Shown here one piece after another: positions 6,465 through 12,284 of a stretch of 15,816 bases of DNA (position 1 is its first letter; the number at the start of each line of letters is the position of its first letter). The position numbers and the translations under genes are program-made. The notes beneath the pieces were generated by a model. The model worked only from the letters and a program-made list of their open reading frames with translations. It made no database searches and was not told the DNA's origin. The stretch is taken from the NCBI GenBank assembly GCA_033721095.1, contig JAWWBG010000039.1:1-15816 (forward strand). The letters run 5' to 3'. The stretch is from JAWWBG01 sp033721095 (lineage in GTDB: Bacteria > Actinomycetota > Nitriliruptoria > Nitriliruptorales > Nitriliruptoraceae).

Positions 6465-6624
6465 GTACCGGAGCCGGCGTGTCAAGCACCTGCTGGATGC
6501 GGGAGCATCGGGTCGCCGTGGGCGTCGAGCGGCCGGTCCCCTTCTACGATCGACGGTCCACTCCCGACAGTCGTTGCGCTTGCCGTCCGCCTTCCCGCCC
6601 CCGGTCGTCGCTCGCCTCCCGAGT

Positions 6625-7464
6625 GTGGTCGTCCGCGTCGCGGGCGATGACGCGCGGAAGTACCTCGAGGACGTGACCAGCCAGCGACTGGCCGACCTGG
6701 AGGCCGGCGAGGCCCGGCCTGCGCTCGTCCTCGAAGCTGACGGCGAGCCGGTCGCGGTCTACGACGTCGTGGCGATCGACGACGGCCTCTTGTTGGTCGC
6801 ACCGGACGGTGCCACCGCGGCCCACGCGCTCGAGACCATGGCGTCGCGCACGTTCCTCCTCGACGTGACCTTCACGCGGACCGACCTTGCCGTCGTGGCG
6901 TTCCGGGGCGTGGACGCACCCGCCGATCTGGCTGGCACCGTCGCGACGATCCCGCGACCGCACGGCGTCGATGTCCTCACGGACGACTCCGACCGGGTGC
7001 TGACGGGCGCCCCCACCGTCGACGAGCCCGCGCGCATCCTGGCCGACTGGGACATCGCGGCCGGTGTGCCACGCTGGGGCCACGAGATCGCGCCGCCCCA
7101 CTTGCCAGAGGAGATGGGCCTGCTGCCCACGCACGTCCACCTCAAGAAGGGGTGCTACCCGGGCCAGGAGGCCGTCGCGCGGATGTGGAACCTCGGACGT
7201 CCACGTCGTCGGCTCGCGCGGGTCACCATCGACGGCCGGTTGGACGAGGGGACCGAGGCTGGATCGGGCCAGGGGCGCGTGACGGTCACGGGCGTCTCCA
7301 GCACCGACCCGACGGTCGGGCTCGCCTACGTCGGCCGCGACGTCGAGGTGGGCGACGTGGTCGACGTCAACGGCGCGACGCTCACGGTTGCCGACGTCGT
7401 CGGCGCGGACCGCGAGGTCCCGGGTCACGACCCAGGCGCAACCCGTCGGCGAGACCAGCGCTGA
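6625..7464 (+). CDS. ygfZ: YgfZ-family folate-binding protein (GcvT-like)
   Basis: YgfZ/IBA57-type proteins bind folate and help maintain some iron-sulfur enzymes. The family signature KGC-[YF]-x-GQE is present as KKGCYPGQEAVARMW, with the key Cys at residue 177 counted from GTG 6625. The N-terminal part begins VVVRVAGDDARKYLEDVTSQRL, matching the conserved opening strand, helix and T-Q pair. The region before the signature (GHEIAPPHLPEEMGLLPTHV) is also typical. The start is uncertain: GTG 6625 gives 279 aa and begins at the conserved strand; TTG 6574 or TTG 6580 give about 15 more residues; none has a clear ribosome site. A TACGAT hexamer at 6545-6550 could be the -10 box. Convergent to the peroxiredoxin gene with 6 bases between stops. 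Confidence 0.85.
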   Translation: MVVRVAGDDARKYLEDVTSQRLADLEAGEARPALVLEADGEPVAVYDVVAIDDGLLLVAPDGATAAHALETMASRTFLLDVTFTRTDLAVVAFRGVDAPADLAGTVATIPRPHGVDVLTDDSDRVLTGAPTVDEPARILADWDIAAGVPRWGHEIAPPHLPEEMGLLPTHVHLKKGCYPGQEAVARMWNLGRPRRRLARVTIDGRLDEGTEAGSGQGRVTVTGVSSTDPTVGLAYVGRDVEVGDVVDVNGATLTVADVVGADREVPGHDPGATRRRDQR

Positions 7465-7470
7465 TGTTCG

Positions 7471-7938
7471 TCAGTCCGTCAGCTCGGCGAGGGCAGCCAG
7501 CACCTGCTCGGCATGCTTCTTGGCCTGGACGCGCTTCCAGACCTTGACGACCTTCCCGTCCGGCCCGACCAGCGTGGTCGATCGGATGACGCCAACGGAC
7601 TTCTTGCCGTAGAGGGTCTTCTCGCCCCAGGCGCCGTACTTGGTGAGGACCTTCTTGTCGGGGTCGGCCAGCAGCGTGTGCGGCAGGTCGTGCTTGGCCG
7701 CGAACTTCTCGTGGGAGTCGACGCTGTCGGGCGAGATGCCGAGCACGATTGCGCCGGCCGCCTCGAACTCCGACCAACGGTCGCGGATGTCGCAGGCCTG
7801 GGTGGTGCACCCGCCCGTGAAGTCGCGTGGGTAGAAGTAGATGACGACCGGCTTGCCGCGCAGGTCCTTGAGGGCGACCTTGTTGCCGTCCTGGTCAGGG
7901 AGCGTGAACTGGGGTGCGCGGTCACCTGGCTCGAGCAT
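7471..7938 (-). CDS. bcp: thioredoxin-dependent peroxiredoxin, Bcp/PrxQ type
   Basis: Reduces hydrogen peroxide and organic hydroperoxides in the cytoplasm using thioredoxin. From the second methionine (plus position 7938) the protein is 155 aa, the usual Bcp length, and opens MLEPGDRAPQFTLPDQDG as is typical. The peroxidatic motif is P37-x3-T41-x2-C44, and the resolving cysteine C49 lies five residues on, the PrxQ arrangement. The usual PGC before the active site is GGC here. An upstream ATG at 7977 would add 13 residues but lacks a ribosome site; AGGA precedes the 7938 start. No thioredoxin is in the same transcript, but one is encoded 2 kb away. Confidence 0.92.
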   Translation of the reverse strand: MLEPGDRAPQFTLPDQDGNKVALKDLRGKPVVIYFYPRDFTGGCTTQACDIRDRWSEFEAAGAIVLGISPDSVDSHEKFAAKHDLPHTLLADPDKKVLTKYGAWGEKTLYGKKSVGVIRSTTLVGPDGKVVKVWKRVQAKKHAEQVLAALAELTD

Positions 7939-7998
7939 CTTGTTGGGTCCTGGGCGGGTGGCGGCGACGTTAGGCATGACCGCGTGGGACGACGAAAG

Positions 7999-8904
7999 TC
8001 AGTTGGAGCGGCCGAACAGCCGGCGCCTGGGGCGGTCGGAGTCGTCGTCCTCGACGCGAACGGTGTCGAGGATGTCCTGCTCGTGTGGCTCGTCGGGTTC
8101 GGTGGGTGCGGCAGGTCCCGGCTCGTTCGTGACCGCGGGCGCGATCGGGGGCTTGGTGACCTCGTCGTCGCCGGGGACGAGTGGAGCGTGCGTCTGCGGG
8201 GCGCCGGGCGCGACGGAGACGTCCACCAGCCCCAGCAGCCGGAGGCCCCAGGCGATCCTGGCCGTGTCGTGGACGCCGAAGCCGAGGCTGGACGCCGCGC
8301 CCTCGATCGTGTCGCCTTCGCCGAACGCCGCGAGGACGGCGGCCTCGTCGGGTTCGAGCTCGACAGGGTCCATGTCCGGCACGGCGACCACGTGGGCGGA
8401 GCGATCGGGAAGGAATCGTTCGACGCGTCGTGACTCGAGGATCCGGCGGGTGGCCTCGGAAAGGGCTCGGTCGACCTTGAGACGCGCCATGATCGGGCGC
8501 TCGCGGACGTCGTGACGGGTGAAGTTGTAGCGCCCGTCGGGCCAGGCCAGGATGTCGACGAGCGCGTCCAGGATCTGCTCCTGGAGGAAGACGCGGACGG
8601 CGTCGGCATCCACGAGGCCGTCGGAGACGAGCAGCTCGCCCAGGTACTCGGTGGGGTGGTCCTTGGCCTGCTGTGCCCGGACGGCCCGTTCGAGGTCGTC
8701 GCGCGAGAGCAGCCCGGCGTGGACAAGTCGGTCCCCGAGTCGCGCGGGCGTGTGCGGCACCTTGACCGCGATCAGCATCCCGTCGCGGAACCGCAGCGAC
8801 GCCTCGCCCAAGGAGCTCTCGACGTGCAGCGTGCCGGTGGCATCCGCACGGGCCAAGCCACGACAAACCTCACCGATCGAGGCGTCCGCGAGCTCTCCCT
8901 GCAT
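7999..8904 (-). CDS. DUF4388 protein with two MshEN-like motifs (possible c-di-GMP receptor)
   Basis: From ATG 8904 the protein has 301 aa. Residues 1-50 (MQGELADASIGEVCRGL..., GTLHV, LRFRDGMLIAV) are the DUF4388/PatA-type opening. Residues 55-78 fit the 24-residue MshEN motif: R55-L56-G57, L60-V61, G64-L65-L66, L71, A74-V75, Q78. Residues 87-110 repeat it: L88-G89, L92-V93, G96-L97-V98, V103, F106-L107, Q110, with Tyr at the Arg position. In MshEN domains such paired motifs bind c-di-GMP, with a 5-residue spacer; here it is 8. A helical part (about 175-235) and a Pro/acid-rich tail ending RRRLFGRSN follow. The tail looks disordered. The gene is divergent from the rsiG-like operon, and its mRNA may be leaderless. 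A plain DUF4388 scaffold without ligand is the alternative. Confidence 0.72.
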   Translation of the reverse strand: MQGELADASIGEVCRGLARADATGTLHVESSLGEASLRFRDGMLIAVKVPHTPARLGDRLVHAGLLSRDDLERAVRAQQAKDHPTEYLGELLVSDGLVDADAVRVFLQEQILDALVDILAWPDGRYNFTRHDVRERPIMARLKVDRALSEATRRILESRRVERFLPDRSAHVVAVPDMDPVELEPDEAAVLAAFGEGDTIEGAASSLGFGVHDTARIAWGLRLLGLVDVSVAPGAPQTHAPLVPGDDEVTKPPIAPAVTNEPGPAAPTEPDEPHEQDILDTVRVEDDDSDRPRRRLFGRSN

Positions 8905-8916
8905 CCGGCCAGCGTA
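8905..8916 (-). promoter_or_regulatory. -10 box of a probable leaderless transcript
   Basis: On the minus strand TACGCT (plus 8911-8916) is followed by six bases and then the ATG at 8904. The expected start point of transcription is therefore the A of the ATG, and no ribosome-binding sequence lies in between. This is the pattern of leaderless actinobacterial mRNAs and supports 8904 over the in-frame ATG at 8943, which lies upstream of this box. Confidence 0.5.
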
Positions 8917-8950
8917 CGAAACTCGCCGGGCCGTGCGACCCATGATGGGT

Positions 8951-8956
8951 TACGGT
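8951..8956 (+). promoter_or_regulatory. putative -10 box of the rsiG-like operon
   Basis: TACGGT fits the TAnnnT -10 consensus, with GGAGGA (8991-8996) and GTG 9002 downstream, giving a leader of about 40 bases. No -35 box is evident. It lies only 35 bp from the opposing -10 box, so the two divergent promoters share one short regulatory region. Confidence 0.35.
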
Positions 8957-9001
8957 TTCGCTGGGCCCGCATGGTGTCGGCACGGGTCCCGGAGGATCTT
9001 C

Positions 9002-9511
9002 GTGACCCCATCCATCGATGAGGTGCTCGCCGAGGGCTGGTTCGGCAACGTGAGCCTGTTGCCCGCGGACGAGTTGCGCGCCAAGCGTGATGTCTGCCGC
9101 CAGATCGAGGCGTCCGTGTCGTATCGGCGCCGCGTGCTGCAGGGGCAGCTCGACATCGTCCGCGCCGAAGCCGACCGTCGGTCGTCGGAGGGCGACGACG
9201 TGTCCGGAGTGCTGGACCTGCTTCCCGGCCTGCTCGGAGGCGGCAGCCACGAGTCGCCGCGCGCCAACCTTCGTTCGGCGCCCGTTGTCGCACCGGATGT
9301 CGAGCTCGAGGGCGAGTCCCTCGCCGACCTCGGCAGCGTGTCCAACGAGGAGCTCCACGCGATCGCCGAGCGGCTCACCGAGCGCGAACGGCTCCTGTCG
9401 GCGCAACGGCGCGCCCTCCATGAGCTGATCGACGCCGCGCAGGACGAGATTGCTCGCCGCTACAAGTCGGGGGCTGCCATGGTCACCGACGTGATCCATG
9501 AGCGGCTGTGA
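9002..9511 (+). CDS. rsiG: RsiG-like c-di-GMP-responsive anti-sigma factor
   Basis: RsiG of Streptomyces, when bound to c-di-GMP, sequesters the sporulation/motility-type sigma factor WhiG. It binds the ligand on a coiled coil through the signature E-x3-S-x2-R-x3-Q-x3-D. This 169 aa protein has that signature exactly at E36, S40, R43, Q47, D51, inside a long helix (about 21-62). A second helix (about 115-155) has it with one change at E129, S133, R136, H140, D144, the Gln being His. A Gly/Ser/Pro-rich linker (64-112) joins the helices, as needed for an antiparallel hairpin. The start is GTG 9002 with GGAGGA five bases upstream. The gene is first in an operon with a response regulator and an HD-GYP protein. 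No sigma factor gene is in the window. Confidence 0.85.
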   Translation: MTPSIDEVLAEGWFGNVSLLPADELRAKRDVCRQIEASVSYRRRVLQGQLDIVRAEADRRSSEGDDVSGVLDLLPGLLGGGSHESPRANLRSAPVVAPDVELEGESLADLGSVSNEELHAIAERLTERERLLSAQRRALHELIDAAQDEIARRYKSGAAMVTDVIHERL

Positions 9512-9526
9512 GCCGAGGGAGCGCGC

Positions 9527-9907
9527 GTGGGTGATGCACGGCGGGTCCTGATCGTCGACGACGACCCCATCATCCTCGACATCGTCACGACCGTGCTCGA
9601 CCTCGAGGATTTCTCGGTCACGACTGCCGAGGACGGCGAGACGGCGCTCGAGCTCGTCGCCAAGGAACCGCCGGACGTGATGGTCCTCGACGTCATGATG
9701 CCCGGGATGTCGGGCCTGGAGGTCTGCGCGAAGCTTCGCAGCTCCGAGGAACACGCCCGGCTCCCCATCGTGCTGCTGACGGCGCGCGACACCGACGAGG
9801 ACCGTCGTGCCGGGATGGATGCCGGGGCCGACTACTACCTGTCCAAGCCCTTCAGCCCGCTGGAATTGATCGACATCATCGAAGAGTTGTTGTCGGTGAA
9901 GCCATGA
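9527..9907 (+). CDS. single-domain response regulator (CheY-like receiver)
   Basis: A stand-alone receiver of 126 aa with no output domain. The acidic pocket is D11-D12-D13, the phospho-acceptor is D55 in MVLDVMMPGMSG, and the switch residues are T85 (LLTARD) and K107 (YLSKPF). All key residues are intact, so it should be phosphorylated by a histidine kinase, none of which is in the window. The start GTG 9527 has GAGGGAG upstream. The next gene begins at ATGA over this stop, so the receiver and the HD-GYP protein are made together. In RpfG-type proteins these two domains are one polypeptide; here they are split. I infer that the receiver controls the HD-GYP protein or its RsiG neighbour. Confidence 0.92.
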   Translation: MGDARRVLIVDDDPIILDIVTTVLDLEDFSVTTAEDGETALELVAKEPPDVMVLDVMMPGMSGLEVCAKLRSSEEHARLPIVLLTARDTDEDRRAGMDAGADYYLSKPFSPLELIDIIEELLSVKP

Positions 9908-10632
9908 ATCCTGACAAGGCCGCCGAGCTCGAGCAGATGCGACGCCAGCTGCAGGTCTTCGCGAACGACCTGCGGCACATCGTCGGCGAGGAACGGCGCC
10001 TTCGCGAGGAGACCGAGATGGCCTTCCGCGAGCTCCAGCAGGCCTACCAGGACATGGTCCGCACGCTGGCCGTCTCGGCCGAGATGAAGGACCAGTACAC
10101 GTCCGGGCACCTCGACCGCACCTACCAGTTCGCACTGGCGCTCACCCGTCGTGTCGCGCCCGAGCTCACGCAGGAACCCACGCTCGGCTTCGGCTACCTG
10201 CTGCACGACGTCGGCAAGGTGTTGATCCCGGACTCGATCCTCAACAAGCCGGGCCCGCTCGACGACGACGAGTGGGAGATCATGGCCAGCCATCCGTTGC
10301 GGGGCTTCGAGCTGGTGAAGCCACTGCGCTTGTTGGGCGACGCGGCGCTCGTCATCCGCTCCCATCACGAGCGCTGGGACGGACGTGGCTATCCCGACGG
10401 GCTGGCGGGTGAGGAGATCTACCTGCCGGCGCGGATCTTCACGGTCTGCGACACGTTCGATGCGATGACCACCGACCGCCCGTATCGCAAGGCGCTGTCC
10501 ATCGACGACGCCCTTCACGAGATCGATCGGCACGCCGGCACGCAGTTCGATCCGGATGTTGCCAGGGAGTTCGTCGCTCTCTGCGAGGAACGACGGCCGG
10601 TCAACACCGAGGAGCTCGCCTTCGTCCGGTGA
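9904..10632 (+). CDS. HD-GYP domain protein, predicted c-di-GMP phosphodiesterase
   Basis: HD-GYP enzymes hydrolyse c-di-GMP to pGpG or GMP with a bi- or trinuclear metal site. This 242 aa protein has an N-terminal coiled coil (about 5-60, LEQMRRQLQVF..., EERRLREETEMAFRELQQAY), then the HD-GYP domain. Metal ligands and signature are all present: H69 (SGHLDRT), H101-D102 with K105 (LHDVGK), H130 (ASHPLRG), H154-H155 (SHHERWDG), G162-Y163-P164, and D183 in CDTFDAM, followed by TTDRPYR. Activity is therefore likely. The start ATG 9904 overlaps the receiver stop by four bases. The coiled coil would suit docking to the receiver or to the RsiG coiled coil. There is no membrane segment, so it should be cytoplasmic. 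Confidence 0.93.
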   Translation: MNPDKAAELEQMRRQLQVFANDLRHIVGEERRLREETEMAFRELQQAYQDMVRTLAVSAEMKDQYTSGHLDRTYQFALALTRRVAPELTQEPTLGFGYLLHDVGKVLIPDSILNKPGPLDDDEWEIMASHPLRGFELVKPLRLLGDAALVIRSHHERWDGRGYPDGLAGEEIYLPARIFTVCDTFDAMTTDRPYRKALSIDDALHEIDRHAGTQFDPDVAREFVALCEERRPVNTEELAFVR

Positions 10633-10663
10633 CCGCGAGGCGTGCGCGCCCTGCTGGTGTCGC

Positions 10664-10691
10664 GTTGCCCGGTTGCTACCGTTTGGGCAAC
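10664..10691. promoter_or_regulatory. inverted repeat GTTGCCC-N14-GGGCAAC over a putative -10 box
   Basis: Perfect 7-bp arms (10664-10670 and 10685-10691) have centres 21 bp apart, two turns of the helix, so both face one side. TACCGT (10677-10682), a -10-type hexamer, lies in the spacer, and the GTG start of the XRE-type gene is 28 bases beyond. A dimeric helix-turn-helix protein bound here would block transcription. Autoregulation by the downstream gene product is the simplest reading. Confidence 0.5.
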
Positions 10692-10718
10692 CTCAGCAAG
10701 CGCTCGCCGGAGGTCGCC

Positions 10719-11189
10719 GTGGACACCGACACGACCCCGACCGGCGACGCGGAAGCTCCCGCCATCGATGCGGGTGCCGAGCCGGACGACGACAAGTCGA
10801 CCCGCCTCGGCGACCTGGGTGCCTACATCCGCAACCAGCGGAACTCGGCGCAGTTGTCGCTTCGAAACCTTGCCAAGATGGCGGGCGTCTCCAACCCGTA
10901 CCTCAGCCAGATCGAGCGCGGCTTGCGCAAGCCGTCGGCGGAGATCCTGCAGGCCATCGCCAAGGCGCTGTCGATCTCGTCCGAGACGCTCTACGTCAAG
11001 GCGGGCATCCTCGAGGAGCGCGACCCCGACGACGATGTCGAGAATGCGATCTCGCGCGACCGGTACCTGACCGAGCCGCAGCGCCAGGCGCTGGTCGAGA
11101 TGTACCGGTCGTTCCGGCAGCTGGCCGTCCTGGCGAACGAGGACGCCGGCGAGCCGGCGGGTGGATCCGTCGGGGTCGAGGCCAGCTGA
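10719..11189 (+). CDS. XRE-family helix-turn-helix transcriptional regulator
   Basis: A 156 aa DNA-binding protein. An acidic, probably disordered start (1-27) precedes a Cro/CI-type helix-turn-helix (about 28-90): LGDLGAYIRNQRNSAQLSLR, KMAGVSNPYLSQIERGLRKP, SAEILQAIAKALSISSETLY. SQIERG and the following KPS are hallmarks of the fold. The C-terminal part (about 105-140, LTEPQRQALVEMYRSF) belongs to a common actinobacterial subfamily which, as I recall, includes mycobacterial Rv0474. The start GTG 10719 has GGAGG five bases upstream. A GTG at 10629 overlapping the HD-GYP stop is in frame, but it would put the repeat and the -10 box inside the coding region. Target genes are unknown. Confidence 0.85.
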   Translation: MDTDTTPTGDAEAPAIDAGAEPDDDKSTRLGDLGAYIRNQRNSAQLSLRNLAKMAGVSNPYLSQIERGLRKPSAEILQAIAKALSISSETLYVKAGILEERDPDDDVENAISRDRYLTEPQRQALVEMYRSFRQLAVLANEDAGEPAGGSVGVEAS

Positions 11190-11215
11190 CCGTCCAGCGC
11201 CACCGCAGGGCCGAC

Positions 11216-11221
11216 GTAGGC
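11216..11221 (+). promoter_or_regulatory. putative -10 box before the acetyltransferase-mshA pair
   Basis: TAGGCT fits TAnnnT and lies 41 bases before GTG 11262, in the 72-base gap after the XRE gene. No -35 box is evident. If real, it would drive the acetyltransferase gene and the overlapping mshA. Confidence 0.3.
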
Positions 11222-11261
11222 TCGTTCGCGTCCTGTTTCCCGCCCGCCACGCGAGGCCGCC

Positions 11262-12284
11262 GTGACCCTTGAGGTGCAGTCCTGCGACGGTCTGCCCAAC
11301 GGCTCCCTGCGCACCGACTGGGAGCTCCTGCTCGACGAGGATCCCGCGGCCACCGTCTTTCACACGCCTCGCTACCTGGGGTTGTGGGCGGGAGCGCTCG
11401 GCGAGCGCACGACCGTTCGGTCACGGTTCGTGGTTCGGGACGGCCGCACGATCGGCATCGTCCCCGAGGGCCACGAGCGTGTCGGGTCGCCCACGGGTCC
11501 CGCGGAGGTCGTGCGGTTCCTCGGAGGCACGGCCGTGACCGACTACATGGGCCCGCTCAGTCGGCCCGAGGACCGCGACGATGTGGCCGGCGCCTACATG
11601 CACCTGTTGGCTGACACCCGCGACTGGGACGAGTTCGTTGCCGGTGGTCTGCCCGAGGACACGGGGTGGGCGGCCGCGTTTGCACGGCACGCCGAGCGCC
11701 TCGGCCTGCCGGTCGTCGAGATCGCCGAGGACGACGTGTGTCCGCGCGTCGACATCGTGGGGGGCTACGACAGCTACCTGTCGAGGCTGCCCGGCAAGCG
11801 CCGACATGAGCTGCAGCGCAAGGCGCGGAAGCTGGCCCGCGAGGCCGGCGAGCTGACGGTCCGCGAGCTCCGTGGGGACGAGCTCGCCGGCGGCGTCGAG
11901 ACGTTCCTCAACCTGGCCTCCGCGACGGAAACGACGAAGGCCGGCTTCTTCCAGGAAGAGCGGATGCGCGACTTCTTCCGGTCGCTGTCGACGGAGTTTG
12001 CGGGCGACCAGGTCTTTCGCCTGCATGTGCTCGAGGTCGGTGGCCAGCCGGCTGCGGCAACCGTCTCGCTCGTGTGGCGCAACACCTGGGCGCTGTACAA
12101 CTCGGCCTATGACCCCAACCTGAGCGCCCTTGCCCCCGGCATGGTGCTGGTCGGCGAGCTGATCCGGTTGGCAGCCCGCGAAGGTCGCGAGGTCTTCGAC
12201 CTGCTGCGAGGCAACGAGCCGTACAAGTATCGGTTTGGACCGTCCGACCGGCGGCTCGAACGCGTCACGATCGCGCGTCGATGA
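11262..12284 (+). CDS. CelD/BcsL-like (FemX-type) GNAT acetyltransferase
   Basis: A 340 aa protein of the Acetyltransf_6 type, a large GNAT class including CelD/BcsL of cellulose loci and FemAB-related enzymes. The middle has the basic helix LSRLPGKRRHELQRKARKLA (about 172-191). The C-terminal half holds FRLHVLEVGGQPAAATVSLV, then LYNSAYDPNLSALAPGMVLV (tyrosine-rich GNAT core and CoA-binding loop), then a helix and FDLLRGNEPYKYRFGP, a hallmark of this class. The acceptor is unknown; cell-wall or polysaccharide acylation is typical of relatives. The start is GTG 11262 with GAGG upstream. The stop overlaps the mshA start (ATGA), so the two are translationally coupled. Whether this links it to mycothiol or is incidental cannot be said. 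Confidence 0.78.
   Translation: MTLEVQSCDGLPNGSLRTDWELLLDEDPAATVFHTPRYLGLWAGALGERTTVRSRFVVRDGRTIGIVPEGHERVGSPTGPAEVVRFLGGTAVTDYMGPLSRPEDRDDVAGAYMHLLADTRDWDEFVAGGLPEDTGWAAAFARHAERLGLPVVEIAEDDVCPRVDIVGGYDSYLSRLPGKRRHELQRKARKLAREAGELTVRELRGDELAGGVETFLNLASATETTKAGFFQEERMRDFFRSLSTEFAGDQVFRLHVLEVGGQPAAATVSLVWRNTWALYNSAYDPNLSALAPGMVLVGELIRLAAREGREVFDLLRGNEPYKYRFGPSDRRLERVTIARR

Noticed and set aside
8904..8943. Start of the DUF4388 gene at the upstream ATG (8943)
   Set aside because: The added residues are not part of the DUF4388 opening, and a -10 box lies between the two ATGs in the position expected for a leaderless start at 8904.
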